This document shows, in pieces, positions 1 through 8,321 of a stretch of DNA of 50,549 nt; the first letter of the stretch is position 1, and the number at the start of each line of letters is the position of its first letter. The position numbers and the translations under genes were made by a program. Source of the DNA: Candidatus Neomarinimicrobiota bacterium. GTDB taxonomy: Bacteria > Fidelibacterota > Marinisomatia > Marinisomatales > S15-B10. The stretch is from positions 1 through 50,549 of the forward strand of contig DTTI01000006.1 of NCBI GenBank assembly GCA_012964825.1, given 5' to 3'. Under the pieces are notes generated by a model, which made no database searches, was not told the DNA's origin, and was given only the letters and a program-made list of their open reading frames with translations.

Positions 1-53
1 CCCCGACACGCGGATTATGATTCCGCTGCTCTAACCAACTGAGCTACTCCGCC
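1..53 (-). tRNA. tRNA-Met (CAT), 3' part outside window
   Basis: The minus strand from 53 downward reads GGCGGAG (acceptor 5' strand), TA, a D-arm (GCTC...GAGC), and an anticodon arm with 5-bp stem GCGGA/TCCGC around loop ATCATAA, giving anticodon CAT. The window ends in the T-arm, so the 3' acceptor and CCA are not seen. The GGCGGAG acceptor favours elongator tRNA-Met over tRNA-Ile2, which also carries a CAT gene anticodon. It starts 23 bases downstream of the aminopeptidase stop on the same strand and may be co-transcribed. Confidence 0.93.
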
Positions 54-76
54 AAAATTGCGGGCGAAATTAGCCT

Positions 77-1564
77 CTACCCAAGAATATTCAAAAGTTC
101 CAGAGAGAGCCTCACAGCCACACCGGAGGGTCCCGATGGCACGTACGGCCGATCCTTGTCCCACCATGCCGTACCGGCAATGTCAAGATGAGCCCAGGGC
201 GTATCACCTACAAATGCTTTCAAGAATGCGCCGCCGGCAATGGTGCCGGCTTGACCGGTGGCACCTAAATTTTTCACATCGGCAATTTTGCTTTTTACAT
301 CATCGCAATAGTCATCCCACAGTGGAAATTCCCAGACCCGTTCACCGGACATTTTACCTGCCTTCAGAATGGATTGAACCAGCTTTTCATCAGTCCCCAT
401 GACGCCAGAAGCGACGTGTCCCAGCGCCACAATAACGGCACCGGTGAGGGTCGCAAAGTTGACCATGTACTTCGGATCGTAATGTTTGGAGACATATGCA
501 AGTGCATCGGCAAGAACCAGGCGACCTTCCGCATCTGTGTTAAGTATCTCGATGGTCTTTCCATTATATGCTTTCACGATATCACCCGGTTTGGAAGCGC
601 GGCTGCCGGGCATGTTTTCCGTGGCGGCAATAGCTGCCACAATGTTCCGTTTGGGCTTGAGCCCTGCAACAGCTTTCATAATGCCTAGAACAGTAGCAGC
701 GCCGCACATGTCATACTTCATCTCATCCATTTTTGAGGACGGTTTGATGGATATACCACCCGTGTCAAAGGTGATCCCTTTCCCTACAAAGGCAAACGGT
801 TTATCACCCTTTTTTCCGCCCCTGTATTCCATCAAGATGAACTTCGGCGGCTCATGAGCCCCTCGGGCCACAGATGCAAACGCCCCCATCCCCAGGTTTG
901 TGAACTGATCCCTGTTCATCACCTTGCAGGTCATACCGCCGGCGCGGGCGATCTTGCGGGCTTCACTGGCCAGTCTGCTCGGTGTGGCTACATTGCTTGG
1001 ATGGGCCGCTAGATCCCTGGCAAGACAGACCGCATCTCCCACCACCTTACCCCGCTTCATCCCGCTTCTGCTGCCTCCACCAACAACGGTAAGTGACTTC
1101 AAAACAGTGCCATTCTCATCATCCGTCTTATAATCGAGGAACTTGTAGGAACCGAGAATGGTCCCTTCCACAAACGCCTGTGTGGCTTCGGCTGATGTAA
1201 AGTCCATGAGTTCCAGACCTGGAATCTCAGCAGTGGCGGAAGTTTTCTCCTTACTCTGAAGTGTTTTCACTGCCGTACCACCCGCCTGTCGTAATTTTTC
1301 CAGATCGAACTCTTTCTTTTTACCTAAGCCAACCAGCAACACCCGTGAGTGGGCTCCGCCGGTGTAGAGCATGAGTGCTTCGTTGGATTTCCCTTTAAAA
1401 TCACTGTTCTTGATGGTGGTTTTTATAACTCCCTTCAAACCAGAGTTAACATCTTTCCCCAGCGATGAAAGAGCACCTCCTTGGAATACCCCGACTACCA
1501 GTGCATCACTTTTCACTTTTTTCCAATGCTGATTTGAAATCTGAACTTTCGTTAATTGTGCCAT
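77..1564 (-). CDS. pepA: Leucyl aminopeptidase (M17, cytosol aminopeptidase)
   Basis: This 495-residue protein removes N-terminal amino acids from peptides in the cytoplasm using two metal ions. The C-terminal catalytic domain carries the M17 signature NTDAEGRL and the metal-binding segment around GKGITFDTGG. The N-terminal third matches the M17 regulatory domain. Length fits the family (about 480-500). ATG 1564 is preceded by a GTGGAGA ribosome site. It is divergent from the small plus-strand gene at 1738 and lies just upstream of tRNA-Met. All visible catalytic motifs are intact, so it should be active; the link to peptide turnover is family knowledge. Confidence 0.95.
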   Translation of the reverse strand: MAQLTKVQISNQHWKKVKSDALVVGVFQGGALSSLGKDVNSGLKGVIKTTIKNSDFKGKSNEALMLYTGGAHSRVLLVGLGKKKEFDLEKLRQAGGTAVKTLQSKEKTSATAEIPGLELMDFTSAEATQAFVEGTILGSYKFLDYKTDDENGTVLKSLTVVGGGSRSGMKRGKVVGDAVCLARDLAAHPSNVATPSRLASEARKIARAGGMTCKVMNRDQFTNLGMGAFASVARGAHEPPKFILMEYRGGKKGDKPFAFVGKGITFDTGGISIKPSSKMDEMKYDMCGAATVLGIMKAVAGLKPKRNIVAAIAATENMPGSRASKPGDIVKAYNGKTIEILNTDAEGRLVLADALAYVSKHYDPKYMVNFATLTGAVIVALGHVASGVMGTDEKLVQSILKAGKMSGERVWEFPLWDDYCDDVKSKIADVKNLGATGQAGTIAGGAFLKAFVGDTPWAHLDIAGTAWWDKDRPYVPSGPSGVAVRLSLELLNILG

Positions 1565-1655
1565 TTGCTTTTCTCCACTCTCAAAATTCTTTGCTCAAAA
1601 TTACCCACTAAGTTTGAATGAGTGAACGGGTAAAGCAACCACACTTTAATTCTTC

Positions 1656-1684
1656 TTGCCACGTTTGTCGACAAGGTGTAAACT
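1656..1684 (+). promoter_or_regulatory. Candidate sigma70-type promoter for the small zinc protein
   Basis: TTGCCA at 1656-1661 and TAAACT at 1679-1684 are separated by exactly 17 bases. Initiation would fall near 1691, which supports the ATG at 1738 over the upstream in-frame start at 1618. The same -10 variant (TAAACT) occurs at 6480-6485. Inferred from sequence only. Confidence 0.35.
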
Positions 1685-1737
1685 ATATACGCCTTTTGTA
1701 TGCTTACTGTGGAACAATGTTAATAGAAAGAGGAAAA

Positions 1738-1929
1738 ATGGAATTCATTACTTTAGAGACTTTAGAGGAGAGCACGCCGTTCTTCAATCTCACAATTCTC
1801 AGATGTCCCAAGTGCACAACGCCGTGGTCAGCGGACTATACGGACTATTCCTGGATGCGGGAAAATGATCTCATCGTCTGCAGTTGTGGTGCCGTTATGT
1901 GCGAAGTGAATGATCTGAAGGATAACTAA
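1738..1929 (+). CDS. Small zinc-ribbon-like protein, function unknown
   Basis: I do not recognise a named family. The 63-residue product has Cys23 and Cys26 (CPKC) and, after about 20 residues, Cys48, Cys50 and Cys55 (CSCG...C), a pattern suited to one bound zinc. ATG 1738 is chosen because AGAGGA sits just upstream and a promoter candidate ends at 1684. The frame stays open back to ATG 1618, which would give 103 residues with a further CHVC. It lies 75 bases before glcD on the same strand and may be co-transcribed with it. Whether it affects that pathway is unknown. Confidence 0.55.
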   Translation: MEFITLETLEESTPFFNLTILRCPKCTTPWSADYTDYSWMRENDLIVCSCGAVMCEVNDLKDN

Positions 1930-2004
1930 CGCTCCTTACCGATTGCGTCCGTTTGGCGGCGGTTGTACTTTTCTGCCTTAACCAAAGTGTAACTAAGCAG
2001 GCCC

Positions 2005-3444
2005 ATGCCAAAAAAGTCATCTCTCGTAAGAGATCTCGAGTCGATCCTGGACAGAGACCGTGTCATCTCCCACCCAACTGAACTGCTCGTATACGAATGT
2101 GATGGACTAACGCTCAGCAAATATGGCGCCGAGGCGGTGGTACTACCCAAATCCACTGAAGAGGTAGCTGAGATTGCAAAGTGTTGTGTTCGTCATGAAA
2201 CGCCGTTCCTCGCCCGAGGCTCTGGAACGGGCTTGAGCGGCGGTGCGGTAGCTGCTGAAGGCGGTGTTATCATCCAGATGTCCAAAATGGACAAAATTTT
2301 GGATATCGATTATGATGATGAACTGGCAGTTGTCCAGCCTGGCGTCATCAACCTTCATCTCTCCGATACAACCAGTCCTAACGGCTATCACTACGCTCCC
2401 GACCCGTCCAGCCAGAAAGCTTGCACCATAGGTGGAAATGTTGCGGAAAATGCCGGTGGTCCCCACACCCTAAAATATGGTGTCACCACCAATCATGTCC
2501 TTGACCTCACTGTGGTTATGCCTGATGGGGAGGTCGTCAAACTGGGCGGGCGACCTGAAGACTCAACCGGTTACAATCTTGTTGGACTGTTTGTAGGATC
2601 TGAGGGGACACTTGGCATCGCCACAGAAATAACGGTGAAACTGATCCGAAATCCAGAGGCGGTAAAGACATTTCTTGCCTCTTACAAATCGGTGGAGGAT
2701 GCCAGTAATTCAGTCTCCAGCATTATTGCCGCCGGCATCATCCCCGCCGCCTTAGAGCTCATTGATAATATTGTGATTAAAGCGGTAGAAAGTCACTTGA
2801 AAGCGGGCTTCCCTGAAAACGTGGCGGCGATCTTGCTCATAGAAATCGATGGCCTCACTTCGACTCTTTCAGCTCAGGCCGGCAGGATCAGTAATATATG
2901 CCGTGATAGTGGCGCTACTGATTTCCAAGAGGCTAAGAGCGATGAAGAGCGGGATCGTCTCTGGCGCGGAAGGAAAGAGGCCATTGGCGCTATCGGGAAA
3001 GTGACCCCCGCCTTTTATACCAATGATGGCGTCGTTCCGCGGTCCCGGTTGCCTGAAATACTTAAGTTTGATCTAGAGATAGGAAATCGTCACGGCCTTC
3101 GAATCGGGCACCTGTGCCACGCTGGAGACGGCAACATTCATCCTACTATCATGTATGATCCCGATGATGAAAATCAGGTGAAGTCAGCTATAAAAATCTC
3201 CCGGGAAATTTTACAAAAATGTATCGATCTCGGTGGAGCACTTTCAGGCGAACACGGCATAGGTACGGAGAAACTGAGTGCTTTTAAGTTCATGTTCAAC
3301 CATGATGATGAAGCCCAGATGCTTTCCGTTCGGTCGGCGTTCAACCCATCGGGACTGCTAAACCCCAGCAAGATTTTCCCCACCGGTGCAAGATGTGGCG
3401 AATCGAAAATCCGAAAAACAGTGGCCGGCGGTGGATGGCTGTAG
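2005..3444 (+). CDS. glcD: Glycolate oxidase FAD subunit GlcD
   Basis: A 479-residue FAD-linked oxidase that oxidises glycolate (or a related 2-hydroxy acid) to the 2-oxo acid. The N-terminal FAD-binding domain (FAD_binding_4 type) shows the flavin-contacting stretch RGSGTGLSGGA near residues 71-81 and SEGTLGIATE near 199-208. The C-terminal FAD-oxidase C domain has the conserved HAGDGNIHP and GEHGIG motifs. The gene overlaps glcE and is followed by glcF, which makes glycolate oxidase the best reading; alone it could be a D-lactate or D-2-hydroxyglutarate dehydrogenase. Glycolate is a major algal exudate, which suits a marine heterotroph (inference). Confidence 0.9.
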   Translation: MPKKSSLVRDLESILDRDRVISHPTELLVYECDGLTLSKYGAEAVVLPKSTEEVAEIAKCCVRHETPFLARGSGTGLSGGAVAAEGGVIIQMSKMDKILDIDYDDELAVVQPGVINLHLSDTTSPNGYHYAPDPSSQKACTIGGNVAENAGGPHTLKYGVTTNHVLDLTVVMPDGEVVKLGGRPEDSTGYNLVGLFVGSEGTLGIATEITVKLIRNPEAVKTFLASYKSVEDASNSVSSIIAAGIIPAALELIDNIVIKAVESHLKAGFPENVAAILLIEIDGLTSTLSAQAGRISNICRDSGATDFQEAKSDEERDRLWRGRKEAIGAIGKVTPAFYTNDGVVPRSRLPEILKFDLEIGNRHGLRIGHLCHAGDGNIHPTIMYDPDDENQVKSAIKISREILQKCIDLGGALSGEHGIGTEKLSAFKFMFNHDDEAQMLSVRSAFNPSGLLNPSKIFPTGARCGESKIRKTVAGGGWL

Positions 3445-4667
3445 TTACTGAACCGAAAGTAATCGATCCTACCGAACTAAGTGGGAGCGGTCAGATTCCT
3501 GTTGAACGGGTCGCCACTCCCAAAACGCCGGAGGAAGTTGCCAAAATGGTTACTGAGGCTCTCCAAGAAAGCAAGACACTCCTTCCACTAGGTGGCGGAC
3601 GTGATCTCTTCACCGCTAGAAAAACATTTGACATTGGTATCAGTCTTAAAAAATTGACAAATGGATTCCGCCATACACCTGAAGACTTGACAGCCATCGT
3701 TCCCGCCGGCATGCTCTTTTCAGAAGTTCAAGCCAAACTTAGAGAGGCAAATCAATGGATTCCCCTCGATCCTACTGACGAAGGTAATTCCACCGTTGGC
3801 GGTATCATCAGCGCCAATCGCTCCGGACCAAGGCGTCACTGGCACGGCACAGCCAGAGACTGGGTCATCGCCACAACGGTGGTAAACGGCACGGGAAAGA
3901 TCGTCAAAGCAGGCGCCAATGTGGTAAAGAATGTCAGTGGCTATGACTTGAACAAACTGTATATCGGTGCCCGGGGTACTTTAGGAATCCTGCTCAATAT
4001 GTCATTTAAGTTGGCGCCCATACCCGACAAGCGGGTGACGTTCCGTGCCTGTTTCTCAACACCTGAAGAAGCACTTGGGATGTCAAAGCAGATTAATAAA
4101 GCACCAGTCGAAGTTGAGGCACTAACGGTGGTCAAGGGTCGATGGGCGGCCGCCAAGGCGAAACATTGGTGGGTTTTGATTGAACTTATGGGAACAGAAC
4201 AAAGTGTTGCAGACCAATCAACTGTACTCTCTTCCATCCTTGAAAAATCGTCGGCAAATCGCTGGGGCAAGGCGAGCGAGGACGATACCCAATTCTACTG
4301 GAAAACCGCCCAGTTCGGTAACGATGAGGCAGCCCCGTCTTCCACTGAAGCTGCAGTCTCAATCCCAAAGTCGAAAGTTGATAAACTTGTTTGCAATCTT
4401 GCAGAAGAGATGCCAGGCTGTTCACTCAAAATTCTCCCCGCCTGCGGCTCAGTCACACTAGAACTCGATGAAAGCTCAGACCGAAAGACATTCATTGATC
4501 AGGTTTCAGGGTTGAATGGTGCTGTTGAAATTACCGGAAGCAATGTATCCTCTGCTGAAGACCGGTGGCCGCTGACGCCCCCGTCCCTTCATCTTATGAA
4601 ACAACTGAAAAAACATCTGGACCCGAAAGGCCTCTTTGCCCCCGGAACATTTGTAGGAGGTATCTGA
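3435..4667 (+). CDS. glcE: Glycolate oxidase FAD-binding subunit GlcE
   Basis: A 410-residue second flavin subunit of the GlcDEF complex. It has an FAD_binding_4 domain with LPLGGGRD (near 53-60) in the pyrophosphate loop, GNSTVGGIISANRSGP and NVVKNVSGYDLNKLY further on, as in GlcE, and it lacks the large GlcD C-terminal domain. ATG 3435 overlaps the end of glcD by 10 bases; an earlier in-frame ATG at 3393 would overlap by 52 and adds residues unlike the family. The stop overlaps the glcF start in TGATG, so the two are probably translationally coupled. Confidence 0.87.
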   Translation: MAVVTEPKVIDPTELSGSGQIPVERVATPKTPEEVAKMVTEALQESKTLLPLGGGRDLFTARKTFDIGISLKKLTNGFRHTPEDLTAIVPAGMLFSEVQAKLREANQWIPLDPTDEGNSTVGGIISANRSGPRRHWHGTARDWVIATTVVNGTGKIVKAGANVVKNVSGYDLNKLYIGARGTLGILLNMSFKLAPIPDKRVTFRACFSTPEEALGMSKQINKAPVEVEALTVVKGRWAAAKAKHWWVLIELMGTEQSVADQSTVLSSILEKSSANRWGKASEDDTQFYWKTAQFGNDEAAPSSTEAAVSIPKSKVDKLVCNLAEEMPGCSLKILPACGSVTLELDESSDRKTFIDQVSGLNGAVEITGSNVSSAEDRWPLTPPSLHLMKQLKKHLDPKGLFAPGTFVGGI

Positions 4668-5971
4668 TGGGTGAAGCTGTCGTTACTCCCTTAGCCTCCG
4701 CATTTGGTCAAAACGAAAAGCGTTTACTTCAAGAATGTATCCACTGCGGATTCTGTTTGCCCGCCTGTCCCACTTACATGGAAAACGGCAAAGAGATGGA
4801 TTCTCCCCGTGGCCGCCTCTACTTAATGGCGTCCGCCCTCAACGGCAACGCTTCCATGGATGACGCATTTAGTGAACATATGAAACTGTGCCTTGTCTGC
4901 CGAGCGTGCGAAACAGCTTGTCCGTCAGGCGTTCAGTTTGGTCACCTTATGGAGATCACCCGAAGTGCCATGGCAGAAACAAAACTGCCTTCATTCTTTG
5001 AAAAGCATTTGCTAAGTAAAGTTCTCACTTCTCATGGCTGGCTGTCGACACTGTTTACCCTAACGCGTGTTTATCAGAAGACAGGCCTCCGGAAACTGTT
5101 TTCAACTCGGCCTTTCAACTTATTGGTTCCGCAAAAAGTAAGAACTTTACAGGCGTCCATACCATCTGTACCGCCACGGCGTTTCGGTACCAATGACGAC
5201 GTACTTTACTCCGCGGTAGGCAAAAAAAGTGGGACAGTGTCCCTTTTCACAGGATGCGTCATGGATCATCTTTATCCGCATGTTCATGCGGCAACGGTTA
5301 GGCTTCTCACTTGGTACAATTTTGATGTAAACATTCTGGCAAAACAAACCTGCTGCGGCGCCCTCCACGCCCACAGCGGCGACACACAAACGACCACTGA
5401 TCTGGCACAGTCAAATGTCGATCTTTTTGAAAATATAGGTAGTGATTTTATTATTATAAATTCGGCAGGATGCGGGGCTCACTTAAAGTCATACTCGAAA
5501 TATAGGGAAGCGGGGATTTCCGGTAAGATTCTTGATCTTTCTGAGTTTCTGGCCAGGATGGAGACGAAACAGATGTCAAACGGACGATTGTTGAAGGTTG
5601 CCTATGATGAACCGTGTCACCTGCTCCACGGTCAGGGTGTATCGGCGGAGCCTAAATCGTTACTTTCACAGATTCCTGGAGTTGAATTGGTGCCACTTAA
5701 GGAAGCCGACCGCTGCTGCGGCAGCGCCGGAAGCTATTCTATTACTGAAACGAAAATGTCACTGGATCTTCTGGAAAGGAAAATGAACGCAGTTATGAAA
5801 ACAGGTGCAGATATCCTGGTGACCGCTAATCCCGGTTGTCAGATTCAGCTGGCCTGGGGTGTCAGGCGCCGAGGAATTGAAATGGAAGTACTGCATCTCG
5901 CCCAGTTTCTCGATCGCGTTTTCAGCAATGAACCAGGATACCCCACTGAGCCTATCGCCAAAGCAAACTAA
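4667..5971 (+). CDS. glcF: Glycolate oxidase iron-sulfur subunit GlcF
   Basis: A 434-residue protein with two N-terminal 4Fe-4S motifs, CIHCGFCLPACP and CLVCRACETACP, followed by two cysteine-rich CCG domains (CCGALHAHSGD and CCGSAGSY). It passes electrons from the GlcD/GlcE flavins toward the quinone pool at the inner face of the membrane. ATG 4667 is well supported: AGGAGG at 4655-4660 precedes it and its A is the last base of the glcE stop. It ends convergently with the thioesterase gene, the two stop codons overlapping. Confidence 0.92.
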   Translation: MGEAVVTPLASAFGQNEKRLLQECIHCGFCLPACPTYMENGKEMDSPRGRLYLMASALNGNASMDDAFSEHMKLCLVCRACETACPSGVQFGHLMEITRSAMAETKLPSFFEKHLLSKVLTSHGWLSTLFTLTRVYQKTGLRKLFSTRPFNLLVPQKVRTLQASIPSVPPRRFGTNDDVLYSAVGKKSGTVSLFTGCVMDHLYPHVHAATVRLLTWYNFDVNILAKQTCCGALHAHSGDTQTTTDLAQSNVDLFENIGSDFIIINSAGCGAHLKSYSKYREAGISGKILDLSEFLARMETKQMSNGRLLKVAYDEPCHLLHGQGVSAEPKSLLSQIPGVELVPLKEADRCCGSAGSYSITETKMSLDLLERKMNAVMKTGADILVTANPGCQIQLAWGVRRRGIEMEVLHLAQFLDRVFSNEPGYPTEPIAKAN

Positions 5972-6366
5972 TTAAGAGATTTACCGTGGGCCACTTTTAC
6001 CCACCGGCCACCGCCACCTTTTTTCACAGCCACCATGGTGAATATTGCTTCGCAGACATCTCTTGCATTGCCTCCGGCGTTTTCGGCCCGGACACTCACC
6101 CTTACTGTTATTGAAGTGGTACCCGCCGAGATGACAGTTGCATCGAAATTCACCCACTCTCCGCCGAATACCGGTTCGGAGAAAACCACTTCATCAATGG
6201 CTTTAGTAACGCCACCTGCTGCCTCCGTCCCTCGGAGAAAACGCTGAATAGCCTTTGCCGCGGCGATGTCCATCCACGATACCATCTTACCACCGAAAAG
6301 CGTACCGATGTTGTTCAGATCATTCGGCATAACAAGCTGGCTGTACCTTGCTGTTACCTGTTCCAT
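5968..6366 (-). CDS. Acyl-CoA thioesterase, hotdog fold
   Basis: A 132-residue single hotdog-domain protein that probably hydrolyses acyl-CoA thioesters in the cytoplasm. The start (VMPNDLNNIGTLFGGKMVSW) matches the BFIT/YciA-type acyl-CoA hydrolases, where the Asn-X-X-Gly-X-X-hydrophobic-Gly-Gly turn binds CoA. The rest of the fold (VDF-like strand, FTMVAV near the end) is complete. ATG 6366 has a good ribosome site (GAGGAAG) at about 6373-6379. A promoter and a stable stem lie upstream at 6404-6508, so it may be regulated through its leader. Substrate chain length cannot be told. Confidence 0.8.
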   Translation of the reverse strand: MEQVTARYSQLVMPNDLNNIGTLFGGKMVSWMDIAAAKAIQRFLRGTEAAGGVTKAIDEVVFSEPVFGGEWVNFDATVISAGTTSITVRVSVRAENAGGNARDVCEAIFTMVAVKKGGGGRWVKVAHGKSLN

Positions 6367-6403
6367 AATTTCTTCCTCAGATCGATAATTTTGTCAAATG
6401 AAA

Positions 6404-6474
6404 AGAGCCCCGCTGGTCCTACCCTCGAGAAATGTTAAATTCCTCTGAAGAGCACGCCGTGCCAACGGGACTCT
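6404..6474 (-). ncRNA. Candidate structured RNA or leader upstream of the thioesterase
   Basis: On the minus strand, 6474-6462 can pair with 6416-6404 as a 13-bp stem in which both deviations from Watson-Crick are G-U. On the plus strand the same two positions would be A-C mismatches, so the fold belongs to the minus transcript. Inside, 6445-6439 pairs with 6433-6427 (7 bp, 5-base loop), and a small CAC/GTG hairpin starts at 6461. The stem begins where the promoter at 6480-6508 should start transcription and is followed by TTTCATTT. It could be a small RNA with its own weak terminator or a 5' leader. It matches no riboswitch I know. Confidence 0.45.
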
Positions 6475-6479
6475 AATGA

Positions 6480-6508
6480 AGTTTAATCTCTCAGAAATTT
6501 AGTGTCAA
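6480..6508 (-). promoter_or_regulatory. Sigma70-type promoter, near consensus
   Basis: Minus strand: a perfect TTGACA -35 at 6508-6503, a 17-base spacer, and TAAACT as -10 at 6485-6480. Initiation about 6 bases on falls at the first base of the stem at 6474. It lies downstream of the terminator at 6519-6550, so it starts a new transcript toward the thioesterase. Confidence 0.65.
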
Positions 6509-6518
6509 TACCAATTTC

Positions 6519-6550
6519 AAAAAAAAGGCCGGCAATGCCGGCCTTTTTCT
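6519..6550. terminator. Bidirectional rho-independent terminator
   Basis: A perfect inverted repeat, GGCCGGC (6527-6533) and GCCGGCC (6537-6543), has a 3-base loop, an A-run before it and a T-run after it. It can therefore work on both strands. Its natural role is to end the minus-strand transcript of the heavy-metal protein gene, whose stop is at 6575. Confidence 0.9.
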
Positions 6551-6574
6551 ACAACTTATACGGTAATATCGCAG

Positions 6575-6946
6575 CTAAATCGCTTTTTTCTTCGATTTAA
6601 GATTACATGAGGCACCTTCCGCGGCAGCTTTGGTTTTTTCAACGCTGTATTCACAAGCAGCCTCATTCACCGCAAAACCAGCGTCAGCAACAGCTTTCAC
6701 CAGCTCCGCTTTTGCAACTTTGGCGGGATAATATTCAACGATGGCAAACTTACTCTCAAGATTAACTGATACAGTTTTTACCCCATTCTTCCCCGTTAGC
6801 GCCGTCTCAACCTTTGTGCAACAAGCACCGCAACGCATCCCTTCTATAGAAATGGACGCTGTTTCAACCGTCTCGGCTTCATAGGTACCACCGACAAGAA
6901 TAACCATAGCGATGATGATTATTGCGAAAAATGATGTTCTCTTCAT
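6575..6946 (-). CDS. Secreted heavy-metal-associated (HMA) domain protein
   Basis: A 123-residue protein with an N-terminal signal or anchor segment (about residues 5-21) followed by one HMA domain. The metal site is EGMRCGACC (residues 35-43): the M-x-C-x-x-C metallochaperone motif plus an extra adjacent Cys. Two more cysteines follow near the C-terminus (AACEYS and GASCNL), ahead of a lysine-rich tail. It resembles periplasmic MerP-like copper or mercury carriers, but no metal ATPase or reductase is nearby. ATG 6946 follows GGAGGAG, and a promoter candidate lies at 6981-7009. The extra cysteines may give another site; metal identity is unknown. Confidence 0.75.
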   Translation of the reverse strand: MKRTSFFAIIIIAMVILVGGTYEAETVETASISIEGMRCGACCTKVETALTGKNGVKTVSVNLESKFAIVEYYPAKVAKAELVKAVADAGFAVNEAACEYSVEKTKAAAEGASCNLKSKKKAI

Positions 6947-6980
6947 TGTCTCATCTCCTCCAATCTTAATTAGGCTGGTA

Positions 6981-7009
6981 AATGTAAACCCAGATTCTTA
7001 AAGTTTCAA
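6981..7009 (-). promoter_or_regulatory. Candidate sigma70-type promoter for the HMA gene
   Basis: Minus strand: TTGAAA (7009-7004), a 17-base spacer and TACATT (6986-6981) in the 77-base gap between the MFS gene and the HMA gene. It suggests the HMA gene can be transcribed apart from the operon upstream. Confidence 0.45.
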
Positions 7010-7023
7010 GATTATATAATTTT

Positions 7024-8310
7024 TCAACTGACCGAGGTCGATATGGTCGCTAGCCTCTTTCCTTCTTCCTCATCCACTCTATAAATGAGCCAAAGCCCAA
7101 ACACAAAAAAAACCAGTATCACCGACACACCCATCCGCTGTGAACCAAACGTACTCGTAAAGATGCCAAGTAATAGCGGTCCCAAGAAGGAAGTCAGTTT
7201 ACCGGAAAAGGCGAAAAAGCCAAAAAATTCATTGGTATTTGCCTTCGGTATGAAACGAGCCATGAGCGAGCGGCTGGCAGACTGGTTAGGTCCGGCAAAG
7301 ATACCCACGAGAATTCCAGACGCCCAGAAAAAGGTTTTGTTCGGCGCCGCAACAGCACCCAATGTTGCAACAATGAGACCGAAAAGACTCACAATGATAG
7401 TATTTCTTCCACCTAGCCTATCATCAAAAAAGCCCATGAGAAAGGCACCAAGGCCGGCGGTCACATTCAGAACCACGCCGAATATCATGATTTCCTCAAA
7501 TGTGAAATCAAAGGTGCCGGCTGCATAAATGGCACCGAAAGCAAATATTGTTACCAGTCCATCATTGTAAACAAGCCGTGCAATGAGGAGCCTGACGATC
7601 TGGCGGTAGTTTGAAATATGCTGATAGGTATCTTTCAGCTGGATGAAAGAATCATTAATGACCTTCCCCAAGCTTCCTCTCCCTTTTTTTGGCACTTCCC
7701 GTACGGAAAAAAAAAGTGGCAGACTGAAAACGGCAAACCACCCCGCCACCAAAATGTTCGTGGCCCTTATGTGTTCACCATCCCGGGCCAAACCGAACCA
7801 AGGTGTTTCGGGATTAACAAAACCGACCATGGCTATAAACATGGCGAGCAACCCTCCCACATAGCCAAAGCTCCAGCCGTATCCTGAAATTCTACCCACC
7901 TTTTCCTGAGGCGCAATTTCTGGTAGATAAGAATTGTAGAATACACTGCCCAGTTCAAAACAGACATTACCAACGACGAAAAGAATCAGCGCTTCGCGGA
8001 TCATTCCTTCCGTTGGGTAATAGAGCAGAAATGTTGCCGCAACTGAAATTAGTGTGGTGGAGATCAGCATCCGCCGCCTGAGACCCGTCTGGTCAGCTAT
8101 CGCCCCTAAAATGGGCGATAAGAGTGCGATCAGAATTGCACTGATGGATATACCTCTGGACCAAAGTAAGGTACCCGTAATTTCATCCGGGGCAATGGCC
8201 TGGGTGAAATAGGTGGAATAGATAAACGTAACAACAAGGGTGGTAAATGCGGAATTGCCGAAGTCATAAAAACACCAGCTGATGGTCTGGGTTCTGTTCT
8301 TCTGCTTCAA
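7024..8310 (-). CDS. MFS transporter, UMF1/Atg22-like family
   Basis: A 428-residue multi-pass inner-membrane protein. The N-terminus has YDFGNSAFTTLVVTFIY, characteristic of the UMF1 family (vacuole effluxer Atg22-like). The conserved MFS loop between helices 2 and 3 is seen as GAIADQTGLRRRM. About 12 hydrophobic segments span the length. Translation appears to start at TTG 8310, preceded by AGAGGGA, 11 bases after the outer-membrane protein gene. As the last gene of the wall-salvage operon it could move amino acids or peptides released from murein, but bacterial members are poorly characterised and the substrate is not visible. Confidence 0.8.
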   Translation of the reverse strand: MKQKNRTQTISWCFYDFGNSAFTTLVVTFIYSTYFTQAIAPDEITGTLLWSRGISISAILIALLSPILGAIADQTGLRRRMLISTTLISVAATFLLYYPTEGMIREALILFVVGNVCFELGSVFYNSYLPEIAPQEKVGRISGYGWSFGYVGGLLAMFIAMVGFVNPETPWFGLARDGEHIRATNILVAGWFAVFSLPLFFSVREVPKKGRGSLGKVINDSFIQLKDTYQHISNYRQIVRLLIARLVYNDGLVTIFAFGAIYAAGTFDFTFEEIMIFGVVLNVTAGLGAFLMGFFDDRLGGRNTIIVSLFGLIVATLGAVAAPNKTFFWASGILVGIFAGPNQSASRSLMARFIPKANTNEFFGFFAFSGKLTSFLGPLLLGIFTSTFGSQRMGVSVILVFFVFGLWLIYRVDEEEGKRLATISTSVS

Positions 8311-8321
8311 GTCTTATCCCT

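Noticed and set aside
3393-3434. Upstream start for glcE at ATG 3393
   Set aside because: It lies 52 bases within glcD, and the extra 14 residues are not like GlcE N-termini. ATG 3435 is closer to the glcD stop.
6404-6474. SRP RNA, tmRNA or a known riboswitch for the stem at this place
   Set aside because: The conserved SRP loop sequence, tmRNA tag and the sequence cores I know for TPP, SAM, cobalamin, fluoride and ZTP riboswitches are absent. It remains an unnamed structure.
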